Shown piece by piece: positions 22,334 through 34,337 of a stretch of DNA of 64,000 bases. Numbering within the stretch: position 1 is the stretch's first letter; each line of letters starts with the position of its first letter. The stretch is from the NCBI GenBank assembly GCA_028564675.1, contig JAOVVO010000365.1, positions 16,552-80,551 of the forward strand. The letters run 5' to 3'. The DNA comes from Onchocerca lupi (taxonomy: Eukaryota; Nematoda; Chromadorea; Rhabditida; Onchocercidae). The position numbers and the translations under genes were made by a program. The notes below the pieces were generated by a model. That model worked only from the letters and a program-made list of their open reading frames with translations. It had not been told where the DNA came from and made no database searches.

Positions 22334-25300
22334 ATGCTATCATTATATGCTCGCAATACAATGCGATTTGCCCCTGTTGGCGTGCGATGTATGGCAACAC
22401 CGCCAAAGATGGGCAGTCACGCTCAGCTGAATGATTCGAAACTTCCTATGGATGAGCAAATTAATCCATCCTTCTTCAAAGTATCATTTTTTGGATATTA
22501 CCTAGAATTCCTTTCTTTTTTAAGGTACCATTTTTTGGACATATTCCCATATACTGCTATTTTTGATTCGATAAACAGTAATACTCGAATTTTTCTTTTT
22601 TGGAATATATATATTTTATTTTTGTTTATGTGCATTCTTGATTATTATCATGTTGCATATATAATTTTTTTTATAGATGGTGGATTACTATTTTGATAAG
22701 GGATCACAAATTATCATGCCAAAACTTATCGACGAAATCAAATCGCACCAAATGTCTGAAACAGAGAGAAAGAACACCGTAAAAGGAATTTTACAAAATA
22801 TTAAACCGGCGAGCAAGGTAAAAGAAGCCAAGTTAATAATCGAATTCAAAAAATACAAATCAATTTGTTTCAATAAATTAATTGTGCGATAATAGAAAAG
22901 GAAATATTCGAATCACTTTTTCAAAAATAGTTAAACTTCTATGGCTTATTTTATTTTCGAATGTTTTATTCTTAATGAGGAATTTAATATGGAAGATCTG
23001 TTATGCATCTTCAAATTTCTGTGGAATTTATATCGAATTATATCTGAATTTATATCTATTCTTGAATTATATTGGCTTTTTATAATGCTTGTTTCAAATA
23101 AAATTTAAAGGAGATTTGGGAAAAATTCGTTAAGTGACAAGAAATGATGAAGTGATTAGTTTGATTAAGTTTTTTATTTTTATATTTTGCATTTTCGCAT
23201 TATTTTTTTTCCTTATTTTAAATTCCGATAAACAAGTCATGACATTTTAGAATTTTCCAATTTTCTGTTCTTTTATGGACAATCTGAACTAAAATAGAAA
23301 AATATTGGCAAAAATATGAGACATAGTAAATTTCATACATTTTAAAACATGAGAATTTCAAAAATTGATCTCATTTACTAATCTGTGCTAAATGTTACTA
23401 TAATGATGCCTCTTAATTCCTTTTTGTTTGAATATTAATCTGAAAGTTTTCAAATGAATCAAAATATTACCATTATAAGCTAATTGGATGAGTAAAATAA
23501 TTTTATCATTGTAAAATTTACTAGAAATCTTAAATTTCTTATTTTCAATCTTCAATTCTGAATTAATATGTCGTTTATCATTTTAATTTCTTATAACCTT
23601 TTGTTTTCGCTTTTTACATTTTTCTTTTTTTTTTTTTTTTTTTTTTTTTTTGAATATTTTCATTTCAAATATGTGTTGCTGATTATTGATGAAGAATTTC
23701 AGGTTTTGTATGTGACATTTCCAGTTCGTCTTGATAATGGTGAGTATGAAATGATAGAAGCTTGGAGAGCACAACATAGTGAACATCGTACTCCTACAAA
23801 AGGTGGTATACGATATGCACTAGATGTTTGCGAAGATGAAGTACGAGCTTTATCTGCACTAATGACTTATAAATGTTCCGTTTCTGATGTCCCGTTTGGT
23901 GGAGCTAAAGGTTTAAATTCAAAACATTTTATCTATATTATTTATTAATTAAATGCAAGAATTTAATATGTCATTAAAAGTCAAATAGTCTAAACAGTGC
24001 TAATATCATCAATGCTTTTTGATCGAAATTAAATTCTTTCGAAATTTACAACTAAGAATTTCTAGATTAAATCTTTTTTTTTTTTCAAGAAATTTTGAAT
24101 AAATTTTGAAATATTAGATGAAAATTTTTTTTTTCAAATAAAAATCTGATCAGGTGGTGTAAAAATTGATCCGAAAAAGTATACGGAACACGAAATCGAA
24201 AAAATTACACGTCGTGTTGCAATTGAATTTGCCAAGAAAGGATTTTTGGGACCTGGTGTTGATGTTCCTGCACCGGATATGGGAACCGGTGAACGAGAAA
24301 TGGGTTGGATTGCGGATACTTACGCACAAACAATAGGACATTTGGAAAATGATGCAGCAGCTTGTGTTACTGGAAAACCGATTGTAGCTGGAGGTATAAA
24401 AACTTTTGTAGAAATTTTCTGCCACCAAAATTTCCTGTACTGTTTGCTCTTGATTCTGTTCCTTCAAATTTAGCTTCATTTATGGTTATTACAAAACTGA
24501 TATTATTTTTTGTAATTCAGGAATACATGGACGAACATCAGCTACAGGACGTGGAGTATGGAACGGTTTAGAAGTATTCCTGAATAATGAGGAATATATG
24601 TCACAAATAGGGCTGACACCTGGATACGAAGGAAAGACATTTATCGTACAGGTAGCTTTCATTTTTAATTTGTTCGTAATCTATATTAATAAAAATGTAA
24701 ATGTTCGCTGTTATAATCCTTAAATCTCTTAAAATTTTGACAGGAAATTGCATTCCAATGGATGCACTTTTTTTTTTATATAGATATACCTATTTTTGTG
24801 TTTATATGTTTATATATGTCACACGTGTGACAGGTTAAAAGATGCTTCCTTGGTATTTCTTTTTCTCTCTCAATCCGTAAAGATAAATATATTTACCGCC
24901 AAAACGTTCCGATTCACAGATAAGCAAAGTGAGATCAACTAATGAACAAATGATACGATAGAGATCAGGTAAGGAGGAGGAGACCTGAAAGAATTTAAAA
25001 AGACAGGATTTAGAGCTAGAGTTCAAGCTCAAGTTTGAAGTTCCTATCTCGAAATAGCAATAGTAACACGCCAGCTGCAGACTGGAATGGTAAGGCTATT
25101 GTGATTAGCTTCTCTTTCATTATGATACAATAGACGCCGCAGTATAGCTAACATTTTGCCAGATCTGGCAGCAAACTCTACCACTGAAATTTTGCCATTC
25201 GTGCCTGTTACAGCAGCAATATATTTGAGCTATCTGAATTGATAAAATCAGCTGACTATTTTGCTGTATGTTTCTTGAAGGTTTGGATGAAAAATATAGA

Positions 25301-28300
25301 TCCGAGAACCATGTACTAGTTAAAGTGACACAGCAAAAAAGCAACACTCCAACAATTCAGTTGAGCAGTTTCGAGTTCAAGTTCATTCACAAGTCAATTT
25401 CGAGAACTGCGCAATCGATCTGCTTTAGTTCATTAATCCCTCACAGGAGATCAAACTTAGGTCATCATACTCGAGAAGCGGAACGAAAGCAACGATTGAT
25501 TGCAAATCGAACTGAGGAAGAACGGACATCAGTGAATGATGAAGAAGGCAAAGAATGGCTCAAATGCGAGCAGAGCGAATGCAGCTGGACTTAAGGATGC
25601 ACGATTGCGAACACTTTTATTGTGTTCTGCAGTTTCAAATCTGCTTCGTTTTGAACATATTGAACAACAACAGGCTGAGAATGGCTGAAAGACATCAATG
25701 ACAAACAGGAGATCGGCGTCAAACACGATTCCATGTTCATTAATCCCGCGATTATAATCGCTTTGTATTTCGGTACAATCCAGCTGATATTATAGTTTGA
25801 ACCCGGATGTTCTCATCTGCAAAACGAAAGGAATGTGTTGCGCCGCTGGAAGAATTAAACTGCCTCAATTTGGGAGCCGCCAGAACCATTAAGAATTTTG
25901 CTTGCCGAATATACTGTTGAATCAAAGAATTTCCTACTTATCATCAGGAAATACAACTCTTATTTCCAAATGACATCGTTCGGCGCAGAAATCATAACAA
26001 AACAATTCATGTCAGTTTTCAAAGTGAAGGGTCAAATTCATCATAAAGTCACTCCCTGCTTCCGTTGCCATATGATCAACATGAATTCCTACAAATGTAT
26101 TCCTGATGGATGATATCAATGACGAACTGAATGCACGCTGCAGAATATCTACGGCATGAAAAGTTCTATCGTTTCCCGACTGGAACAGCTTCTTCACGAA
26201 AAAAACAATTTAGTACAATATAAGATATTTCAATTCCCAGTTTGTTTGCAATCACCATCAACAAAGCTCAGGGCAAATCTTTAGAATTGCATGGTTTAGA
26301 TTTAGAACGAATTGCTTCGCACACGGACAATTATGTGTTGCGTGTTGTAGAGTCGGTAAATCAGACAATCTCTATATCTACGCAGACAGTGGAACAACAA
26401 AAAATATTATATGTCCACAAACGTTGTGAAATTAAACATATTAGAAACATGCGCTTTTTCTTTTCTGTCGGGGGAAGCTGAAAGATGTCAAATAGTGCCA
26501 CGACAATTACTGTAAGCAAGAAGTGCTAAAATCAAATGGCGCGATATACTTTCAAAGGGATGATAAGCATGTTTACCTCCAAAATGCTCCAATTTACTGA
26601 TAAACAAAGTGAATCAACTAATCAAGAGGTAACACAATGAAGATCAGCTAAGGGAGGAAGCCCTGAAAAAATTCAAAAGGACAGAATTTGAAGCTGAAGT
26701 TGAAGTTCAAATTCGGAGTTCAAAGCGACATAGCGGTAGCAACAATCCGACATTTCATTTGAGCAGTATTCATACAAGCGTCGAAGGAAAAAATAATCCA
26801 ATGATCAATTTGACTGAATATTCTCTGATAATTATTTATTACAAAAAATTACTCCTCCATCAATCAATAAAACTTTCTCAACAGAATTTGTCTCTGTCAC
26901 AGAAGACATAGAGGACTTTTCCGGCAACTCTCAGAATTTGAAAGTAATAGATAAGAATGAGAAAGAACTTTCGAAGATTTAAGATTTTGAACAAACGATC
27001 ATTTACATTTTTATTTGTGCAGCATAACTTGCCGTGATTTTAAATAATTTAAACTTTTGAAATTAGAAATTAGAGCCAACAAAAAAAAGATCGATTGAAA
27101 TGAAATCACATTTGAAGCATACCTTAAATTCCTAATTGAATTCACTTGTAATATAGTAAGATTTTTCTATTCCAGGGATTCGGAAATGTTGGTTTGCATA
27201 CTACTCGCTACTTCCATCGATCTGGAGCAAAATGTATTGGTGTGCAGGAATATAATTGTTCCATTTATAACCCAGACGGGATTCATCCACGAGAATTGGA
27301 AGATTATATCATCGAACATGGCACTATCAAAGTACCTTAGCTTCATATATTTAATTATTGATTAAAAAATTGTATATTAAACATTTGAACCTGAGGAAAA
27401 AGTATCTGAAAAAAATCGATTCTGATAGGAAAAATACGGAAAGCAAGAGCTATCAGATGATAATATAAGTCATATTTCATTTAGAAAAATCTTGAATTTA
27501 AAAGTTTGAAAAGCACATATCGTTTTGAAAATATTTAAAGAAAGTAAAGAAGATAGAATTAATTTAAAAAGATAGTAAATATGAAGAAGTGGAATTATAT
27601 TGATTTGATATAAGGCATTTTTTTCTCGTTTTTTTTCCTTTTTTTTTTTTATCATAGATTTAAATTAAGCCAGTTGATACCAAGGATCTTCCAGGAGATT
27701 ACAGATAGAGATTACAGAGACCTTTTCTATACTTCTATTAATTTAAGTTTTATTTTTACTTATTTATGTGATTGTTCGACTACAAAATTGATTCATCATG
27801 AGAGAAAATATTTATGCATAATTTTTATTTTTGATATTATTTATTCTGTTAAATTTAAAATCCTTCTTTTCAGGGTTTTCCAAAAGCTCGAGCATATGAA
27901 CCATTCAGTGATCTTATGTACGAAAAATGTGATATACTCGTACCAGCAGCCTGTGAGAAAGTTATCCATAAGGAAAATGCTAAAAAGATTCAAGCAAAGG
28001 TAACAATTTTTCAGCAATTTTCCATTTCGAAAACAAACAATAAATTTTATTAAATTCTTTCAGAATAGTAAATGATATTTTCTATAGGTAATAGCGGAAG
28101 CAGCTAATGGACCAACAACACCAGCTGCTGATAAGATATTGTTAGCTCGTGGTGATTGTTTGGTCATACCGGATTTGTTCGTGAATGCAGGTGGTGTTAC
28201 AGTTTCTTATTTCGAATGGTTGAAAAATTTGAATCACGTCAGTTTTGGACGTTTAACATTCAAACATGAAAAAGATTCCAATTATCATTTACTTGGTTAG

Positions 28301-29013
28301 TCTTTTTTTTTTTTTGTGAAATTTATAGAGTTTTTTCTTTTTGATCATAGTTATTAAAAAGCGTTGAAAAGCATAACCTTATTCATAATGACGATGTAAT
28401 GAAGCATTTGGGTTCTTCATAATTCATTCCTTTCTCAATTCGATACTGAAAATTAGTGTGAAGGATTTTTTTGATCGATTTTATTGAAATTTGTTCAACA
28501 CTTAATAACAGCGCATAAATTGTAAATTTTGTGAATATGATCATGATTTCATCACTGTTTCAATAACAAATTCTGATTTTTTCAAATTTCCTAAACTTTT
28601 TTTTTTCCCATTTCAAGATAGCGTACAAGAATCACTAAGACGATCACTCAATAAGGATGTAAAAATTGAGCCTACAGTTGAATTCAAAAATCGTATCGCT
28701 GGTGCATCAGAAAAAGACATTGTAAATTCAGGCTTAGAATATTCAATGCAACGTACAGGTACGTTAATTATCACCATATCTCGGATTTGAAGCTATAATA
28801 AAACATGCAAAATATTGTTGTAAAAAATAAGAAATGTTGATTTTTTCCAAAATAAATTTTTCTTTAAAAAAAAATTTTCTTTTTTCAGCAAAAGCGATAA
28901 TCGGTACGGCACATAAATACAACTTAGGTTTGGATATTCGTACAGCAGCATATGCAAATGCAATCGAAAAAATTTATCGAACATACAGAACATTAGGCTT
29001 TACCTTTACGTGA
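22334..29013 (+). CDS. gdh-1: Glutamate dehydrogenase (mitochondrial), 10 exons
   Basis: Converts glutamate to 2-oxoglutarate and ammonia with NAD(P), normally in the mitochondrial matrix. Exons: 22334-22480, 22677-22817, 23703-23910, 24154-24393, 24521-24651, 27176-27331, 27874-27999, 28088-28295, 28618-28758 and 28889-29013 (TGA). Every phase fits and the product is 540 residues, close to the ~536 of Caenorhabditis. The N-terminus (MLSLYARNTMRFAPVGVR) is basic and Ser/Arg-containing, like a mitochondrial presequence. Substrate domain: AQHSEHRTPTKGGIRY and DVPFGGAKGGV (catalytic-site Lys about 165), followed by GVDVPAPDMGTGEREM. Coenzyme domain: GFGNVG (about 290-295), then EAANGPTTPAAD and LFVNAGGVTVSYFEW. 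The C-terminal AYANAIEKIYRTY is typical of animal GDH. A 2.3-kb Helitron-like copy lies in the fifth intron but leaves the splice sites intact. Confidence 0.95.
24681..27020 (+). mobile_element. Helitron-like element copy 2 (internally deleted)
   Basis: Lies wholly within the gdh-1 intron 24652-27175. The left end is ctatattaataaaaatgtaa; the right end has gatttaagattttgaacaaa, then a TTTACATTTTTATTTG tail at about 26976-27016. The interior holds fragments of the Helitron N-terminal region and the extreme C-terminal helicase motif, with everything between missing. Blocks near 24890 and 26575 (caaaatgctccaatt type, followed by gataagcaaagtga) are related and suggest an internal duplication or nested insertion. 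Confidence 0.7.
25268..26434 (+). pseudogene. Deleted Helitron RepHel pseudogene fragments
   Basis: Three pieces are visible. At 25360-25594 a basic, Glu-rich N-terminal segment (AERKQRLIANRTEEER) resembles the start of Helitron proteins. At 25898-26113 there is a Helitron-like N-domain segment (SKNFLLIIRKYNSYFQMTSF, then GQIHHKV). At 26242-26434 the C-terminal helicase motif appears (FAITINKAQGKSLELHGLDL). The Rep core and most of the helicase are absent between 26113 and 26240, and frames change repeatedly. Not functional. Confidence 0.65.
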
Positions 29014-29729
29014 TTCAGCATATATTTTATAGGTGTAACTGATTTGTGTTTATTTTTTATGACAAGAAAAAAAAAAAGGAAACACCGATTGTTCTCATTG
29101 TATTTCATCTCTTCTTTTACTTTTCACTTCTATCTATTTTTCTAATTTAAAATAAAAATAAAAGAATGTTTTCTGCATGGGATTAGATTATCTCATGCAA
29201 TATTTGGAATGACCATTTTTCCTAGATATGGTATTTTCGTATGATATGCTTTGATTTATAACAAATATTGATTTTCGCTGATAACAATAAAAGATATGAT
29301 ATGTCGGCTTCCACTTATCGATACTCTCAAACATGTATCACAAAGCAGGATATTCTATTTTATCAGATGTCGATGATAGTGACTGCAATTTTCAGTATTT
29401 TGAAAAAAAAAAATTCTCTCGGTGAGATGTAGATGTTGCATTCCGTCATCTGGTCGGTCGCACATTGTGTCGGAGTCGCATAAAAAAATCGATAATTCAT
29501 ACCATTTTACGATGGTGATTTATTTAGGTTGAAAATTGGTTGGTTGGTCGGTTGTTGTTTTGACGTGTGTTGTGGGTGTTTTGCTTGTTTTCGTGTGAAA
29601 TTGTGTTTCATAATCGTTGCTACATTGGACTTTCATATCTTGTTCCATGAGAATTTTCCATTGTAGATCAAGCCTTTTTACGTTAATCCAGCTACCTAAT
29701 TGGTTGAAGATCGTATCAAGAAAGCAATA
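29014..29729 (+). other. gdh-1 3' UTR and hel-1 upstream region
   Basis: This 716-bp spacer contains AATAAA hexamers at 29151 and 29157, which would serve gdh-1. The region 29440-29640 is less AT-rich, as expected of promoter or leader sequence, and a possible acceptor (ATCCAG) ends at 29691, 38 bases before the hel-1 ATG. The open frame on the minus strand here has no recognisable similarity. Confidence 0.5.
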
Positions 29730-32700
29730 ATGGACGAAGATCAATTATTGGATTATGAGGAAGAACAGGACGAGACAACTGATGGTACGAAAGCAGAAAA
29801 TGGATCAGCAACAGATAAAAAGATCAAGGTATCTTCTTCTTCCTTTTAATTTATCGCGTGCGATTTTAAAAATTGCAGAGGATTTAATTGATTTTAAGTA
29901 AAATAGCAATTTAGTTCGATTATAAATTCAATTAAATTTCAAAGTTAAATTTGTTAAGGAATTTTTAAGTTACTCGCAATTAACGGAAATAGCTGTATAA
30001 TAAGAAAGAATATAAGACGAATAGGTTAAGCATTTTTTGGGAAAACAACTAAGCTAATATGTAGCGAAAACTGTAGAGGATGACTGAATAATTTAAGAAA
30101 AATGGATATCGCAAGGAAGTTAACAAAAAATTGGAATTCGTTTATAGTTACCACCTGTAACAGTTATTTGACAATATTTTTTATTCCAGGGTACTTATGC
30201 TTCCATTCACAGCAGTGGTTTTCGGGATTTTCTTTTGAAACCGGAGCTATTGCGGGCAATTGTGGATTGTGGGTTCGAACATCCTTCGGAAGGTCAGTAT
30301 TTGTTAAAATCATTCATTTACATCAAATAAGTATGACTATTGCTTTTCAAATTATTAGACAGTGCTTCACTCGAGTTAATCTTTATATAGTGTATAAATA
30401 CTGTTGATGTAACAGATAATTATTGCACTTAGACTCTTTGATTTCTATGCGACTCAAATAACTATGTATTTCAGTACAACATGAATGCATTCCGCAGGCT
30501 ATTTTGGGCATGGATATTGTATGTCAGGCAAAATCGGGGATGGGTAAAACAGCTGTATTTGTTCTGGCAACTTTACAACAGCTTGAAGCTGTTGATGGCG
30601 AAGTAAGTTGTATGTTTTGTCGTGTAAAAATGGCATTTCTTGCGAAGAGTTTTGGAATTAAAAGAAGATGTGGATAACGAAGGAATTGTATGATCGTTTT
30701 CGTATATTTTGTATGATATTTACTTTGAAAAAGGATAGAAAATGTATAAGCACTTTAAATATCTAAATCGGAATTTAGTAACTTGGCGTTGCAAAAGTAT
30801 TTTTGTTTTGCAGGTGTCCGTTCTGGTGATGTGTCATACGCGCGAATTGGCATTCCAAATTTCGAAGGAATACGAACGATTTAGCAAATACATTCCTGGT
30901 GTTCGGATTGCTGTCTTTTTTGGTGGTATACCAATCAAAAAAGATGAAGAGACACTTAAAACTAACACACCACACATTGTTGTTGGAACTCCCGGCCGTA
31001 CTCTCCAGCTGGCGCGACAAGGAAGCTTGAAATTGAAAAATGTCAAATATTTCGTTTTGGATGAATGCGATAAAATGATTGGTGATAATGGTATATCTTT
31101 GTCTTACTTTTTCTTCTGTATCTAAGTAGAATCATATAGGTATTATATGACCATAATTTGATTTCACTGTAGACAAAATTTGTTTCAGATATGCGACGAG
31201 ACGTTCAAGAAATTGTGAAAATGACGCCACAAGAGAAACAAGTGATGATGTTCAGCGCTACGTTGCCGAGGGATTTACGAGTGGTCTGCAAAAAATTCAT
31301 GCAAGATGTAAGATTTTCTGCAAGCAGCAACACACACACATACACAAACACACCTGTACATCATACGCGTTGATGGGATGTCAAGTGAATGCCAGCTGGT
31401 TGTTGATGGATACGTAAATCTTGCCGTTCTCCATTGAATTCAGTCCGAAAAATTACGCGGAGTTTTGCGCTCAGCAAATCTGTTTTTTGGAGCTATTGCA
31501 ATGGCTTTTCCCTAAACGCTGTCAAACTTTATTTAGTCCTCTTCCCTTAAACATTAATTTCTCATGGTTCCTTATTTGACTACATTATAATTGGATTACG
31601 GAGTGGATTTTCTGGAAGGTAAGCTATTCTTATTATTGTGTTACATACATATTATTACTACGTTTTCGTTAAACTTAACATTTCCTGTAAAAAAGAAACA
31701 AAATGAGACATTAGATATCTATGAATGTGATGTGATCAAACGTACAAAAAGATTGACGGAATTGTTTACAAATTATGGAACTTTCGTAATGCTTTAATTA
31801 GAAATATCTAAAAATTTTTTCATGAAATCTTTCGCGGAAATTCGAACTGCTGCTTAATAGTAGTTAGTACATCTCTCATTTAACTTAAAGTCCTTAATAA
31901 GTTCCAGGTTTCCTTCCGAGATCTGCTCCTGAAGAAGGATTCGACATTGTACACTTCGTATGGCGCTGCATGTGCCAGTTGAAAATTTTTGGCGCAGCAA
32001 TTTTGCAGTAATTTATATTCGTGATGTGGATAGCCTTGCGGTTTTTTTTTTGTTATGGACCGGAAGCAGGCACTCGGCTATATTCATTTTTAAAATATAG
32101 AAATGTTCAAACTAGATAGTAAAAAATTAGATATGAAACGAAAATGAATTTATTGGCCTTGGATCAGACTCAGACTAATATATTCAAGGATGATAAGATC
32201 ATGCACACATAAAAATCTCTGAAGAAAGAATTCGGTGTTAACGGTTTCCATAATATCTCATCTGTCGTTGAAACCATAATTTTTCGAAATGTAACAAAAT
32301 TTGTAATTTGGGTTATTCGATTTCAAATGGATAGATATCGAATAGATACAGAGATACATAAACTGCAGCAACCAGTAATGGTGATGTGTAATTTTACTGG
32401 GTCTTAAAAAAATTTTTTTGCGAATTATTTGGATCGTAGAATTTTTCAGCCAATGGAAGTATATGTCGATGATGAAGCAAAGTTAACATTGCACGGATTA
32501 CAGCAGCATTATGTAAAACTAAAGGAAACTGAGAAAAATAAGAAATTGCTTGAATTACTCGATCAGCTGGAATTCAATCAAGTAAACTTTCTTTTAAAGG
32601 AGAAATTACAAAAGCACACTGCGTAGTTCGAAAATGCTTTGTCCGATAATTAAACATTGAAAATATTTTTCTCTTGCATGAGGAGTGGTCAGTGGCATAT

Positions 32701-33766
32701 AAATCTCCTTTTGTGTGCCATCATATTGTATGTTTTTCTTAACTTAGATTTTATGCTACACATTTCAGGTTGTAATTTTTGTACGATCTGTGCAGCGTTG
32801 TGGTGCTTTGCACACTTTGCTCTCCGAGCAGAATTTTCCAAGCATTGCAATTCACCGTGGTATGCCACAAGAGGAGCGCCTTTCACGATATCAACAGTTC
32901 AAAGATTTTCAGGTATTACATAACATGGTGTAGTACCATGTTTTACCGATTCTTAATAAAATCTGCCAATGATGCATTAAATGATGTTTTGATGGAAGTA
33001 TGATAGTTGCATCAATCGTCACTACCACTGAGGCATTCAGCGATCGATGTAGTGAAAGGATCCGTTTTAGTTCTTTTTCTATAAATGGTTTTTTTTAGAA
33101 GCGTATTCTTGTTGCAACTAATCTCTTTGGTCGTGGTATGGATATTGAACGAGTGAATATTGTTTTCAATTATGACATGCCAGAAGATTCAGATACGTAC
33201 TTGCATAGAGTAAGATTTCTTGTTCATTTTCATTTCTTCCTTAACTGGTGCGCTCTTTTAAATTACTGTCTTCATAAGTTTTGTTAAGTTAGCTGGAGCT
33301 TAGTATTTAAGAGACTAAGATTTTGTTTGATCATTTGAGAAATAAATTTGCCAGGAATTTTGAATGCGTAATGAAATATTGAGATTAAAGGTTGCACGTG
33401 CTGGACGTTTTGGTACCAAGGGCTTGGCGATAACATTTGTCTCTGATGAAAATGATGCGAAAATTCTGAATGATGTACAGGACAGGTTTGACGTAAATGT
33501 TACCGAGTTGCCAGCTGAAATCGAAGTTGCAACATACAGTGAGTTTTTCTTTTATATGCTTCCATTCATATTTCAATATATGTAAGTATATAATATAATA
33601 AGGATTTCTATTTTTACGTTCAAAAATTGGTCAATATGCAATCAAACCGAATTTTACTTTTTCCTGTTATATTTTCTTCTTCAGTTCCTTTTTTTTCTGC
33701 TTTGAATATGTCATTAATTAGAAAAAAAAAGTGATTTAAATTTCAGTTGAGGGACGAGCTAATTGA
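29730..33766 (+). CDS. hel-1: UAP56/DDX39-type DECD-box RNA helicase
   Basis: ATP-dependent RNA helicase of the UAP56 (Sub2, DDX39B) group, acting in spliceosome assembly and in mRNA export with the TREX complex in the nucleus. Exons: 29730-29828, 30190-30292, 30475-30602, 30814-31090, 31189-31307, 32450-32581, 32769-32912, 33099-33209, 33391-33538 and 33747-33766 (TGA). All phases fit and give 426 residues, against about 428 for human UAP56. Motifs in order: acidic start MDEDQLLDYEEEQ; GFEHPSEVQHE (Q motif); AKSGMGKT (86-93, Walker A); HTREL; TPGRTL; DECD (193-196, the family's form of DEAD); SAT (225-227); VVIFVRS; NLFGRGMDIERV; and RAGRFG. It ends in IEGRAN, like its Caenorhabditis counterpart. 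The last coding exon is only 20 nt, and the acceptor at 33390 (GATTAAAG) is atypical. Confidence 0.95.
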
Positions 33767-34270
33767 GAGAAAAATGTCATGAATTATTTGCGTATTTGGT
33801 AACGCGCCATAAAAAACTATTGCAAAGAAATTGTTGTTGTTGCTGTTGAAGAGAAATTTCCCTTAATTTTAGTAGTGTGTCTTGTTTATCAGAAATTGTT
33901 CTCATAATATTAACGTTACAATTGTTTACAAGAAATGAATTTTTTTTCTTTTTTGTGTACCTTTTGAAATTATTGTATTGTTTTATTTTTTGATACCATA
34001 AATTTGTATTATTTGAAAATTTAAATGTGAGGGTCATAAAAAATTGTGCATATCAAGTCAAAGGAGTAAGAATATTTTCTGTTGATCAGGTGGACTGGAG
34101 AATACGTATAAAGAAAATTAAAAAAAAAAAAAAATCATAAATAGGTTTGAAATGAGGAAGGCATGCAGTCAAGATCTGTGTTTTTCTGGTTACTTTGATG
34201 TAGATGTTTGCATAAAATTATAAAACGCAACTGTTGATTTGATTTGCAATGTGCTCTTTATTTTTTTCAG
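33767..34270 (+). other. hel-1 3' UTR and candidate trans-splice site for PSTK
   Basis: AT-rich spacer with no coding signal apart from a minus-strand CAA-repeat translation. TTTTTTTCAG ends at 34270, 67 bases before the next ATG, and is a strong candidate spliced-leader acceptor for the kinase gene. The roughly 570-bp distance between the two genes does not decide whether they form an operon. Confidence 0.5.
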
Positions 34271-34337
34271 GATTTATAGGTTAATCAGCCCTAGTTAGAT
34301 GGTGTAGCTTCCGTGTTACATTTATCATTTCAATGAA

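Noticed and set aside
24150..24479. 109-codon minus-strand frame overlapping gdh-1 exon 4
   Set aside because: The plus strand here codes for strongly conserved glutamate dehydrogenase sequence; the antisense frame is a shadow.
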